Below the pieces are notes generated by a model, which was not told the DNA's origin, made no database searches, and was given only the letters and a program-made list of their open reading frames with translations. From contig JALHLK010000039.1 in assembly GCA_022844565.1 (NCBI GenBank), forward strand, positions 1-46,625: DNA of 46,625 nt. Direction: 5' to 3'. How positions within the stretch are numbered: position 1 is the first letter of the stretch; each line of letters starts with the position of its first letter. This document shows positions 27,846 through 37,405 of the stretch, one piece after another. Both the position numbers and the translations under genes were made by a program. Source of the DNA: Saprospiraceae bacterium. Its GTDB lineage: Bacteria > Bacteroidota > Bacteroidia > Chitinophagales > Saprospiraceae.

Positions 27846-30800
27846 ATGCTTTCATACAATACTAAACTATTATTCTTTGGGCTGATTTTACTGGTTTCAT
27901 TCAATTGTAAAAAAGAAGAAACTACCTTTTTGTCTGCTAAAACAGCACTCGATATCAAACCTTTTGAAAAATTAGCGTCAAAAACTACAGGCATCACTTT
28001 TATTAATGAAGTAGAAGATCAAGAAAATTTTAATATCCTCACCTATCGAAACTATTATAACGGTGGAGGTGTGGGAGTAGGCGATATCAATAATGATGGC
28101 CTTTTAGATGTCTATTTTACTGCCAATATGAAAAAAAATAAACTCTACTTGAATAAAGGAAATTTTCAATTTGAAGATATAACAAAAAAGGCAGGAGTAG
28201 AGGGAAATGCTGCTTGGAGTACAGGCGTCGCTATGAGTGATGTAAATGGGGATGGTTTGATTGATATCTATGTTTGTAATTCTGGAGATGTAGAGGGTAA
28301 TAACAGACAAAATGAGTTGTTTATCAATAATGGAGACGGAACATTTACCGAAAAAGCCGAGGAATTTGGCTTAAATGATGATGGATATTCAACACATGCT
28401 GTATTTATCGATTTAGATGAAGATGGAGACTTAGATTGTTATTTATTAAACAATAGCTATAAAGATCCTGCAAGAATATCATTTTATGAAAAAGAAAGAT
28501 TTAAATATGGGTCTCCAGGAGGTGATCGTATTTACATCAATGAAAGTGGAAAGTTTGTGGATAAAACAAAAGAATCCGGCATATATTCGAGTGATATAGG
28601 ATTTGGGCTTGGTGTTTCATTTGGTGATTTGAATAATGATTTAAAACCTGACATGTTTATCTCCAATGACTTTTGGGAAAGAGACTATTTATATTTCAAC
28701 CAAGGTAAAGGAAAATTTAAAGAAAGTCTTGTAGATCATATACCTTATGTCTCTGTGGCAAGTATGGGTTCTGATATTGCAGATTTGAATAACGATGGTT
28801 GGCTAGATATCTTTAGTACGGACATGCTGCCTCACAATAACCAAAGACTAAAAACATCCTTAAAATTTGATGAGTTTTTTTTAGGCGACATGAAATGGAA
28901 AACCAGTTATTATCACCAATATGTTCAAAATTGCCTGCACATTAACCAACAAGACAATACATTCAAAGAAATGGCATTTTTTGGTGGAGTTGCAGCCACG
29001 GATTGGAGCTGGGGAGCGCTACTTTTTGATATCAATTTAGATGGGCTTAAAGATATATATGTGAGCAATGGTGTTTATCACGACATCACTGATTCAGATT
29101 TTGTTGATTTTATCGGAGATCAAAATTCAATTAAAAAAGTGGTGACAGAAAATAATAGGTATGACTTTAGAGATTTTAAAAAATACCTACCACACAATGC
29201 CCAAAAGAACTTTGCATTTATCAACAAAGGAGGAGTGAAGTTTGAAAATGTGGCAGATGCTTTAAAAATTGCTGAAGAAGGTTATAGTAATGGAGCAGCT
29301 TATGCAGACTTGGATAATGATGGAGATTTTGACATCCTCATCAACAATGTCAATATGGAGGCATCGGTACTTAAGAATAATGCAGTAGAAAGTGGTAAAA
29401 AATTTGTAAAACTAAAGTTAAAAGGAGCCCCAGACAATCAATTTGGTATAGGTACAGTGGCAAAATTGTACCAAAAAAATGGAATCCAAGTGTACCATTC
29501 TATGCAAAGTAGAGGTTTTCAATCATCAGTAGATTCAGACATTATATTTGGTGTATCTTCTTTTGACTCAAAGTTGGACTCCATTGTTGTCATATGGCCA
29601 GATAAAAAATATCAAGTCTTAAAAGGTGAGCTTTTGAATAAAACCATTGAAGTAAAACACCAAGACAGTAATAACATGTATACTCCGATAGCCGAAATTA
29701 TTGACTCAAAGCTTGAGGATGCTACAAACACGATGCTGCCTAATGGTGGCACTCACGTGGAGAACCCATATATAGACTATAATGCTGAGCGATTGATGCC
29801 GAGAGTGCACTCTACTGAAGGTCCAAAACTAGTAAGTGGCGATGTAAATGGTGATGGAGAGGAGGATGTAATATTACTTGGTGCAACAGGGCAAAGCGAT
29901 CAATTATTGATTTACAAAAATGGACAGTATTTCAAGTCAAATCAACCATCATTTGATTTGGATAAGGAATCGGAAAGTACTTGTGGGATACTATTTGATG
30001 TTGACGAAGATGGAGACTTAGACTTGCTAATAGGAGTTGGTGGAAATGAGTATCAAAAAGGTTTTAAAGCATTCACTGCAAGATATTATCAAAACGATGG
30101 AAAAGGTAATTTCACAAAGAATGAAGAAAAGTTTAAAGATTTAATTGGACAAGTATCGTGCATAGAAGCGGGTGACTTTGATGGAGATGGCAAAAAGGAT
30201 ATATTTGTAGGAGGCAGATCTATACCTGGCAACTATGGGATGACACCAAGAAGTTTTGTCTATAAAAATTTGGGAGGAGGTAATTTTATGGATGTAACCG
30301 ACGCAGAATCAGGACCAATGGGAATGGTTACAGATGCAAAATGGTTTGACCTTGATCAAGATGGTAAAGAAGAGTTGATTGTAGTGGGCGAATGGATGCC
30401 GATCACCGTCTTTAAGTTTGGCCCAACAGGTTTTCAAAAAGTGCAAACCGTAAGTAACAGCAATGGTTGGTGGAATTCTCTACAATTAGTTGATTTAGAC
30501 AATGATAAGGATATGGACTTTGTAGCTGGAAACTGGGGTACCAATAGTAAATTCTCAGCAAGTATCGAAAGGCCAATCACCATGTATACCAACGACTTTG
30601 ATCAAAATAAAAAAGTAGAACCCATCATAGAATGGTACTATCAGACAGATACAAAAGCATATCCATTTGCTTCAAAAGCCGATCTTACATCGCAATTACC
30701 TTTTTTAAAGAAAAAAGTACTAAAGTATAAAGACTTCGCTCAAAGTCAAGTGAAAGACCTCATTCCTGAAGATGTGCTAAAAAAATCTGATAAAAAATAT

Positions 30801-31172
30801 GCAGAAACTTTGCAATCAATGTTTTTGATTAACGACAGAGGTATCCTAAAAATGAAAGCTATGCCTGATGAATGTCAACAGACTCCAATTTTTAGTAGTG
30901 TGAGTTATGATTTAGACGGAGATGGGTGCAATGACATCTATTTTGGCGGTAATTTCTACCGCTTAAAACCTGAGGTAGGTCGGCAAGATGGCAACAGTGG
31001 TGGATATCTAAAAGGAGATTGTAAAGGAAATTATCAATACATGCTTCCAAAAAAATCTGGATTGTATGTTTCGGGGGAAATAAGAGATGCTAAAATAATC
31101 AAAAATAACTTATGGATTGCTAGAAATAATGAAAGCATAAAAGTTTTCAAACCAAAAAAAATTGTACAATAA
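27846..31172 (+). CDS. FG-GAP/VCBS repeat lipoprotein with ASPIC/UnbV domain (CRTAC1-like), first paralog
   Basis: 1108 residues. A lipoprotein signal ends in SFNC. Residues about 70-500 form a beta-propeller of FG-GAP/VCBS repeats with calcium-loop motifs (GDINNDGLLDVYF, SDVNGDGLIDIYV, ADLNNDGWLDIFS, ADLDNDGDFDILI). An ASPIC/UnbV domain follows at about 515-605 (KLKLKGAPDNQFGIGTVAKL, HSMQSRGFQSSVD, VVIWPDKK). A second propeller covers about 665-900 (GDVNGDGEEDVIL, GDFDGDGKKDIFV, FDLDQDGKEELIV), and a last blade lies near 1020. The function of such proteins is not established; calcium-stabilised binding of a ligand or partner at the cell surface is inferred. The next gene, a paralog of the same plan, starts after 23 nt. 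Confidence 0.92.
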   Translation: MLSYNTKLLFFGLILLVSFNCKKEETTFLSAKTALDIKPFEKLASKTTGITFINEVEDQENFNILTYRNYYNGGGVGVGDINNDGLLDVYFTANMKKNKLYLNKGNFQFEDITKKAGVEGNAAWSTGVAMSDVNGDGLIDIYVCNSGDVEGNNRQNELFINNGDGTFTEKAEEFGLNDDGYSTHAVFIDLDEDGDLDCYLLNNSYKDPARISFYEKERFKYGSPGGDRIYINESGKFVDKTKESGIYSSDIGFGLGVSFGDLNNDLKPDMFISNDFWERDYLYFNQGKGKFKESLVDHIPYVSVASMGSDIADLNNDGWLDIFSTDMLPHNNQRLKTSLKFDEFFLGDMKWKTSYYHQYVQNCLHINQQDNTFKEMAFFGGVAATDWSWGALLFDINLDGLKDIYVSNGVYHDITDSDFVDFIGDQNSIKKVVTENNRYDFRDFKKYLPHNAQKNFAFINKGGVKFENVADALKIAEEGYSNGAAYADLDNDGDFDILINNVNMEASVLKNNAVESGKKFVKLKLKGAPDNQFGIGTVAKLYQKNGIQVYHSMQSRGFQSSVDSDIIFGVSSFDSKLDSIVVIWPDKKYQVLKGELLNKTIEVKHQDSNNMYTPIAEIIDSKLEDATNTMLPNGGTHVENPYIDYNAERLMPRVHSTEGPKLVSGDVNGDGEEDVILLGATGQSDQLLIYKNGQYFKSNQPSFDLDKESESTCGILFDVDEDGDLDLLIGVGGNEYQKGFKAFTARYYQNDGKGNFTKNEEKFKDLIGQVSCIEAGDFDGDGKKDIFVGGRSIPGNYGMTPRSFVYKNLGGGNFMDVTDAESGPMGMVTDAKWFDLDQDGKEELIVVGEWMPITVFKFGPTGFQKVQTVSNSNGWWNSLQLVDLDNDKDMDFVAGNWGTNSKFSASIERPITMYTNDFDQNKKVEPIIEWYYQTDTKAYPFASKADLTSQLPFLKKKVLKYKDFAQSQVKDLIPEDVLKKSDKKYAETLQSMFLINDRGILKMKAMPDECQQTPIFSSVSYDLDGDGCNDIYFGGNFYRLKPEVGRQDGNSGGYLKGDCKGNYQYMLPKKSGLYVSGEIRDAKIIKNNLWIARNNESIKVFKPKKIVQ

Positions 31173-31195
31173 AATAAAACTCTGATACTTAGCTC

Positions 31196-34100
31196 ATGAT
31201 TGCGTTTTGTAAAAATAAGTTTCTTCTAATTCTCATAGCTGCCTCAGTTGTCATACTCTTTTATGGATGTAAAACGGAGTCAAAGACATTATTTAATTTA
31301 GTGTCATCAGATCAGTCAGGCATCAAATTTAATAACACCATCACAGAATCTGATTCTCTAAACATCTTAAATTATGAGTACATTTATAATGGTGGAGGTG
31401 TAGCCATAGCAGATTTTAATAATGATGGGCTAGAAGACATTTTTTTCAGTGGCAATATGGTCGCAAATGCACTTTATAAAAATCTGGGCAAACTACAATT
31501 TGAAGATATTACTTTATCGGCTGGTGTTACTGGGGAAGGCAGGTGGTGTACAGGTGTTAATATCATCGATATCAATCAAGATGGCAAAAAGGATATTTAC
31601 GTCACCACCTCAAAACACGAAGATACTAATTTAAGAAAAAACTTACTCTATCTAAACACTACGAATGGAAATACCATAAGTTTTGAAGAAAAAGCGGAGG
31701 AATATGGTATCGCAGACACAAGTTTTTCGATGAATTCTATATTCTTTGATTATGACAATGATGATGATCTCGATTTACTTATAATTAACAATAAACTATT
31801 GGCAAGAAATGATGTAAGCACTTATAAAAGAGAAGGTAATTCTAAATTGTCAGGACGCGTAGACAAATTATTGAGGAATGATTTTGACTCAATTAAAGGT
31901 CATGTTTTCTTTACCGATGTATCTGATCAAGCGGGTATCATCTACGAAGGTTTTAGCCTTGGTGTGAATGTATGTGATATCAATAACGATGGTTGGAAAG
32001 ATATTTATATTACCAATGACTTCATATCAAATGACCTTTTATACATCAACAACCAGGACGGAACTTTCACAAATAAACTGTCAGAATACATTAAACATAC
32101 GTCATTTAGTGCGATGGGCAATGATATTGCTGATATCAACAATGATGGTTTATCAGACATTTTAGCACTTGACATGTTGCCAGAAAGTAATTATAGGAAA
32201 AAGACCATGATGGCACCTAACAATTATACCAATTATATCAATAACCTAACTTTTGGCTATACGCATCAACATATAAGGAATACGTTACAACTCAATATGG
32301 GGCTACACCCTGAGAAAAACCACCCTATTTTTAGTGAAATTGCCATGCTGAGTGGCATAGAAGCTACAGATTGGTCGTGGGCTCCTCTTGTAGCTGACTT
32401 TGATTTGGATGGATATAGAGATATCATCATTACCAATGGATTCCCCAAGGATATTACGGATAGAGACTTTATGGAGTATAAGGCGAATGACGGATTCTAT
32501 GTTGAGAATTCGACGCTCTTGACGAAGATACCAGAAGTAAAACTTACCAATTACGCCTATAAAAATGGAGGTAATCTTACATTTAGCAATGTTACCGAAG
32601 ATTGGGGTATTCAATTGCCCACATTCTCCACAGGTGCAGCTTATGCAGACTTAGATAATGATGGAGATTTGGATTACGTAGTTAACAACATCAATGATAT
32701 AGCACATCTATATGAAAATAAAGTAATAGAACCCAATAAAAACTACTTAAAAATTATCCTAAAAGGAGAAAAACCAAATATCGATGGTATAGGCACAATA
32801 ATCCACTATCAAAGTAAAAACACCAAAAGTGTCTATGAACACTCACCATCCAGGGGCTATCTTTCTTCAGTTTCACCAGTTGTCCATCTAGGATTAGGCA
32901 AGGATACAATGGTCAATTTAAAAATTACATGGCCTGATGGTAGCACGTTAAATGTAGATAAAATTAGTGCAAATCAGACGCTTGTCTTAGATAAAACCAA
33001 CCCAAAAGTGAAAAGAAAGCCAGAACTCGCACCAGAAAAAGCCACAGCAACCCTTTTTACCACTTCATCAAATATGATCCTTGACACTTGTGCAGAAATA
33101 GACTTTAATGATTATAATATTGATCCCCTTCTGATTAAGAAACTATCTAATTCAGGTCAAGGAATTGCTGTTGGAGACGTAAATAATGATGGGGATGATG
33201 ACTTTTATATCGCTGGTAGTCGTGGCTATTTAGGCAGACTTTACCTTTCATCAAATGGCTCATATAAAAGGTCATTTATACAACCCCAAGCGGAGAAAGA
33301 AGAAACTGCACCAGTATTTATTGACATAGATAATGATGGTGATCTCGATCTTTACATTGGATGTGGATCGATAGAATACCCAGAAAATGATGCTGCTCTC
33401 CAAGATGTTTTGTTGAGAAATGACAATGGTCTTTTTGTAGATATCTCTTCTACCCTACCTCAATCTAATACCATAACAAAAACAGTTGAAATATGTGACT
33501 TTGATGAAGATGGCGATGAAGACCTTTTCATTGGTCAAGGCCATCAATTGAATAAATATCCATTATCATTAACTTCCTATATCCTGGTAAACCAAAGTAA
33601 GACCAACCAAATCAAATTAACCAAAAATGATAAACCTTTTAAGGATTTAAATATGTTGGTTTCCGATGCTTTATGGACAGACTTTGATAGCGATGGGGAT
33701 AAAGATTTGATGGTAGTGGGTGATTTGATGGGCGTTTATCTTTTTGAAAATACAAAAGGTCAATTTCAGCTTCTAAAAAATCATGCCCTTATCAAACAAA
33801 CAGGTTTTTGGAATAGCATCAATGGTGCTGATCTAGATGGTGACGGTGACACAGACTATGTATTAGGAAACTTTGGCCTAAACAATATAATTAGACCAAA
33901 TGCGGACCATCCTTTAAGATACTACTCAAAAGATTTTGATGGGAATAACTCCTATGATTTTATACCTACGGCCTATTTTAAAAACTCGATGTCAAAACTG
34001 GAAGAAACACCTTTTCATGTAAAAGGAGATCTAATCAAAGAACTAAATAATCTGAGAAAAAGATATTTATATCACAAAGACCTGGGTAAAGCACCTGTGG

Positions 34101-34735
34101 ATAGTATCATCACTGAAGAAATGCGCAAAAATGTAAAAGTAGACCAGGTTGTAACCTTTGCTTCTATCCTATTGCTGAATGATGGAAAGAATCAATTCCA
34201 AATAAAAGAACTACCCATACAAGCACAATTCTCACCGATATTTGGTACGATGCTGGAAGATTTTGATGGTGATGGAAAAATAGATATTCTATATCAAGGC
34301 AATAACTATGGGGTGGAATTAGGTATGGGAAGAATGGATGCAGGTTATGGTGGATTACTTCTCAATAAAGGACAATTTCAATTTTCTTATACATCACATA
34401 GAGCCTCAGGATTTTTAGCACATGGCGAATTTAGAAGTATCACAAGTATTTATTCAAAAAAACAAAATGTATTTGTTTCAAGCCAGATTAATGCGCCCTT
34501 AATTTTCCATGCCTCTAATAACCAAAACATAAAGTATCATAAAGTGCCTAGGGGAATAAAAACCATGAAATATTATGATAAAAATGATTCAATATTATTC
34601 GTGAAAGAAAATTACCGCACCAATGGCTACTTGAGTCAATCTTCTACAATGAAAATATGGCCAATCAAAGCTGAAAAAGTAAAAATGATTGGATTTAAAA
34701 ATTTAGAAATTTCAAAAAATATAAATGAAATATAA
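31196..34735 (+). CDS. FG-GAP/VCBS repeat lipoprotein with ASPIC/UnbV domain (CRTAC1-like), second paralog
   Basis: 1179 residues. A lipoprotein signal ends at FYGC. The plan is the same as in the preceding gene: a first propeller (about 60-500; ADFNNDGLEDIFF, CDINNDGWKDIYI, ADLDNDGDLDYVV), an ASPIC/UnbV domain at about 515-605 (DGIGTIIHYQSKN, HSPSRGYLSSVS, ITWPDGS), a second propeller (about 660-900; GDVNNDGDDDFYI, CDFDEDGDEDLFI, ADLDGDGDTDYVL) and a final blade (EDFDGDGKIDILY). The two proteins are clearly related but well diverged, so the duplication is old. Its 3' end overlaps the TonB-dependent receptor gene by 11 bp in another frame, showing co-expression. Confidence 0.92.
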   Translation: MIAFCKNKFLLILIAASVVILFYGCKTESKTLFNLVSSDQSGIKFNNTITESDSLNILNYEYIYNGGGVAIADFNNDGLEDIFFSGNMVANALYKNLGKLQFEDITLSAGVTGEGRWCTGVNIIDINQDGKKDIYVTTSKHEDTNLRKNLLYLNTTNGNTISFEEKAEEYGIADTSFSMNSIFFDYDNDDDLDLLIINNKLLARNDVSTYKREGNSKLSGRVDKLLRNDFDSIKGHVFFTDVSDQAGIIYEGFSLGVNVCDINNDGWKDIYITNDFISNDLLYINNQDGTFTNKLSEYIKHTSFSAMGNDIADINNDGLSDILALDMLPESNYRKKTMMAPNNYTNYINNLTFGYTHQHIRNTLQLNMGLHPEKNHPIFSEIAMLSGIEATDWSWAPLVADFDLDGYRDIIITNGFPKDITDRDFMEYKANDGFYVENSTLLTKIPEVKLTNYAYKNGGNLTFSNVTEDWGIQLPTFSTGAAYADLDNDGDLDYVVNNINDIAHLYENKVIEPNKNYLKIILKGEKPNIDGIGTIIHYQSKNTKSVYEHSPSRGYLSSVSPVVHLGLGKDTMVNLKITWPDGSTLNVDKISANQTLVLDKTNPKVKRKPELAPEKATATLFTTSSNMILDTCAEIDFNDYNIDPLLIKKLSNSGQGIAVGDVNNDGDDDFYIAGSRGYLGRLYLSSNGSYKRSFIQPQAEKEETAPVFIDIDNDGDLDLYIGCGSIEYPENDAALQDVLLRNDNGLFVDISSTLPQSNTITKTVEICDFDEDGDEDLFIGQGHQLNKYPLSLTSYILVNQSKTNQIKLTKNDKPFKDLNMLVSDALWTDFDSDGDKDLMVVGDLMGVYLFENTKGQFQLLKNHALIKQTGFWNSINGADLDGDGDTDYVLGNFGLNNIIRPNADHPLRYYSKDFDGNNSYDFIPTAYFKNSMSKLEETPFHVKGDLIKELNNLRKRYLYHKDLGKAPVDSIITEEMRKNVKVDQVVTFASILLLNDGKNQFQIKELPIQAQFSPIFGTMLEDFDGDGKIDILYQGNNYGVELGMGRMDAGYGGLLLNKGQFQFSYTSHRASGFLAHGEFRSITSIYSKKQNVFVSSQINAPLIFHASNNQNIKYHKVPRGIKTMKYYDKNDSILFVKENYRTNGYLSQSSTMKIWPIKAEKVKMIGFKNLEISKNINEI

Positions 34736-37403
34736 ATACCTACCTTTTGCAAAGCATTTCTTTGTATTAATTGCCATTATTTTTTCTATAAAAATCAATG
34801 CACAAATTTCTTTAATAAGCGCTATTTCAGAATTTAATAGGAAAGGGGATAGTTTGATTTATTACAACCAAAATCAAATAAAAGATTTTAGTGAAAACTT
34901 GTGTTGTGACGGGACTTTTTTCAATTTCCAAAACTATTTAAGCACTAAAAATTTCATCGTTTTTCCTTATAATGATCGACAGTTTGTTATTTTAGATAAG
35001 AATTTGGCTAGTATGAATTTAGGGGACCTTATCAACATTGCACAATTCAAAACCAATGCAAATCAACTCGCTTTAGAACATTTGATAGTGAACAATGGTG
35101 ATTTAAAAAATGGAACAGCTCTCATAAAAGGAGTAATCAAGGATCAAAATGGTGTAGAAGTAATTGGGGCAAATTTCATCATAGAAAATAGTGAAAAAGG
35201 AACTAGTTCGGATGCTCTTGGAAACTTTGAAATAAATTTGGAGCCTGGCAATTATAATGGATTATTTACAGCTGTAGGCTATATAGAAAAACCAATAAAA
35301 TTAACTGTTGTTACTGGTGGCACTGTAACAATAACGATGCTGACAGAAGCAATTCAGTTAGGTGAAGTAGTGATATCGGATAGAAGTTCGGGACAAAATG
35401 TACGTACTAAAATCGTAGGCCTTCAAGAAATCACGACCAAACAAATGAAGCTTCTTCCCTCTTTAATGGGGCAAGTAGATGTTTTAAAAAGTTTGACTTT
35501 ACTAGCTGGTGTCAGTGCTAATCCCGATGGTGTTGGTGGATTAAACATCAGAGGAAGCAATGCTGATCAAAATTTAATCATTCAAAATGACATGGTTTAT
35601 TATAATCCAAGTCATGCATTAGGTTTTGTTTCTTCGTTTATGCCAGATTTTATTAGTAAGGTTCAGCTGTACAAAGGGTACATACCTCCAAAGTATGGTG
35701 GACGTATTTCATCGGTAATAAGCACGGAAACCAAACCTGGCAACTTCAATAACTTTAGTAGCAAGATCAATTTGGGTTTTACTAATTCTTCCGTATTTGT
35801 AGAGGGGCCCATTAAAGAAAATCGAACTTCTGTGGCATTGGGGGGGAGACTTTCTCATGCAAACTGGTTACTAAACTTGATAAATGTACCAGATGAACAG
35901 AAAAGTAAATTGAATTTTTATGATGCACAGGTAAAAATCGAGCATAGATTAAACGGCAAATCTAACATAGGAGTAGAGGGTTATCTCAGTGACGACTATT
36001 TTCTGTTATTGGGTGATGTTGATTTTGATTATTCTACTAGAAATGCACAAGTTTACTATAGAACCCTACTGGGTAAAAAAACTAACCTAACCGCAAAAGT
36101 ACTTACTTCGACTTATCAAAGTGGCTTAAATGAACTAGGCAACAATTCTAAATCAAGATTTGAGAGCGATATAAAGACCAATAGTGCTTTGGTAAGTCTC
36201 TTTACCAACATGTCATTTGGAGAGTTAAAATATGGAGTAGATGTAAATCAATACTTAATTTCACCAGGTATTTTTACATCAAGATCAAGTCAATCGACAG
36301 ATTTTAAACGCACAGCACAAAATGAAAAAGCATTAGAAATAGCACCACATGTAGAAATATCTTCAAATATAACAGGAAGTCTGAGCTATATTGGGGGACT
36401 TAGATTTGTACATTATACATCATATGGTGAGCGTAACTTCTTTACCTATAAAAATGATATTTTTGAAACAGACTTAAGAGAAGGTACCCAAAGCTTTAAT
36501 GCAGGCGAAACAAATGCAACATACACATCATTAGAACCAAGATTAGGTTTCATATTAGAGCTTAATGAAAACATGTCTCTCAAAACTGGGGTAACGAGAA
36601 ACTTTCAATATTTAAATCAGATATCCAATACTGTTGCAGCAACACCAATAGATTTCTGGAAAAGTACAGATCTCCATTTTAAGCCAATAAGAAGTGACAA
36701 TGCTTATTTAGGCTTTTATCAAGATTTTTCAAACAACAAATATGAGTTTTCGTCAGAAATCTATTATTCAAAATTAAGTAACACCCAGGAGTATAAAGAC
36801 TTTGCTGATTTATTAGGCAATGAAAGTCTCGAAACGGAGATTTTGTTTGGAAGAGGCAAAAATTATGGTTTAGAGTTATCTTTAAAAAAGTTAGGTGGTA
36901 AAGTAAGTGGTAATGTCAGTTACACTTTATCTCGTTCTTTAAGGCAAATAGATAATGCTGAAAGAGAAATGATCAACTTTGGAAATTGGTATCCTTCCTT
37001 AGTTGATAAACCACATAATCTGAATATGCTTGTTAATTTTAATGTTACAAAAAGATTGAGTTTTAACTTTAATTTTGCCTACATATCAGGACGGCCACTT
37101 ACCGTACCTGTTAACAAATTTGAAGAATTAAACGTGGGTAATATTCTTTTTTTTGGAGATAGAAATAGCTACCGAATGCCTGATTATCACCGCTTAGATT
37201 TTTCTTTAAATCTTCTTCCTTCCTACAATATAAAAAAGAAAGTAAAACAAAGTTGGAATTTTACAGTCCTAAATTTGTATGCAAGAAGAAATCCATATTC
37301 GGTATTTTTTAGGCAAAACAACCAAGAGCCTCTTACTGCATTTAAATATTCTATTTTAGGTACCATGTTGCCTTCATTAAGTCTAAACCTAGAAATAAAA
37401 TAA
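34725..37403 (+). CDS. TonB-dependent receptor with degenerate STN, regulatory, plug and barrel domains
   Basis: 892 residues. The signal peptide ends near INAQ27. Residues about 28-95 resemble a degenerate STN (secretin/TonB short N-terminal) domain; 131-206 are a carboxypeptidase-like regulatory domain (IKGVIKDQNGVEVIGANFII, GTSSDALGNFEI); LGEVVISD near 212-219 occupies the TonB-box position. The plug follows at about 230-335 (LPSLMGQVDVLKSLTLLAGV, GGLNIRGSNADQNLIIQND, YIPPKYGGRISSVI), then the barrel to the end. Unlike SusC it has no SusD partner; such receptors are commonly followed by DUF4249 lipoproteins, and one is found two genes downstream. The start overlaps the preceding gene by 11 bp, and the next gene follows after 2 nt. 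Confidence 0.93.
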   Translation: MKYKYLPFAKHFFVLIAIIFSIKINAQISLISAISEFNRKGDSLIYYNQNQIKDFSENLCCDGTFFNFQNYLSTKNFIVFPYNDRQFVILDKNLASMNLGDLINIAQFKTNANQLALEHLIVNNGDLKNGTALIKGVIKDQNGVEVIGANFIIENSEKGTSSDALGNFEINLEPGNYNGLFTAVGYIEKPIKLTVVTGGTVTITMLTEAIQLGEVVISDRSSGQNVRTKIVGLQEITTKQMKLLPSLMGQVDVLKSLTLLAGVSANPDGVGGLNIRGSNADQNLIIQNDMVYYNPSHALGFVSSFMPDFISKVQLYKGYIPPKYGGRISSVISTETKPGNFNNFSSKINLGFTNSSVFVEGPIKENRTSVALGGRLSHANWLLNLINVPDEQKSKLNFYDAQVKIEHRLNGKSNIGVEGYLSDDYFLLLGDVDFDYSTRNAQVYYRTLLGKKTNLTAKVLTSTYQSGLNELGNNSKSRFESDIKTNSALVSLFTNMSFGELKYGVDVNQYLISPGIFTSRSSQSTDFKRTAQNEKALEIAPHVEISSNITGSLSYIGGLRFVHYTSYGERNFFTYKNDIFETDLREGTQSFNAGETNATYTSLEPRLGFILELNENMSLKTGVTRNFQYLNQISNTVAATPIDFWKSTDLHFKPIRSDNAYLGFYQDFSNNKYEFSSEIYYSKLSNTQEYKDFADLLGNESLETEILFGRGKNYGLELSLKKLGGKVSGNVSYTLSRSLRQIDNAEREMINFGNWYPSLVDKPHNLNMLVNFNVTKRLSFNFNFAYISGRPLTVPVNKFEELNVGNILFFGDRNSYRMPDYHRLDFSLNLLPSYNIKKKVKQSWNFTVLNLYARRNPYSVFFRQNNQEPLTAFKYSILGTMLPSLSLNLEIK

Positions 37404-37405
37404 TT

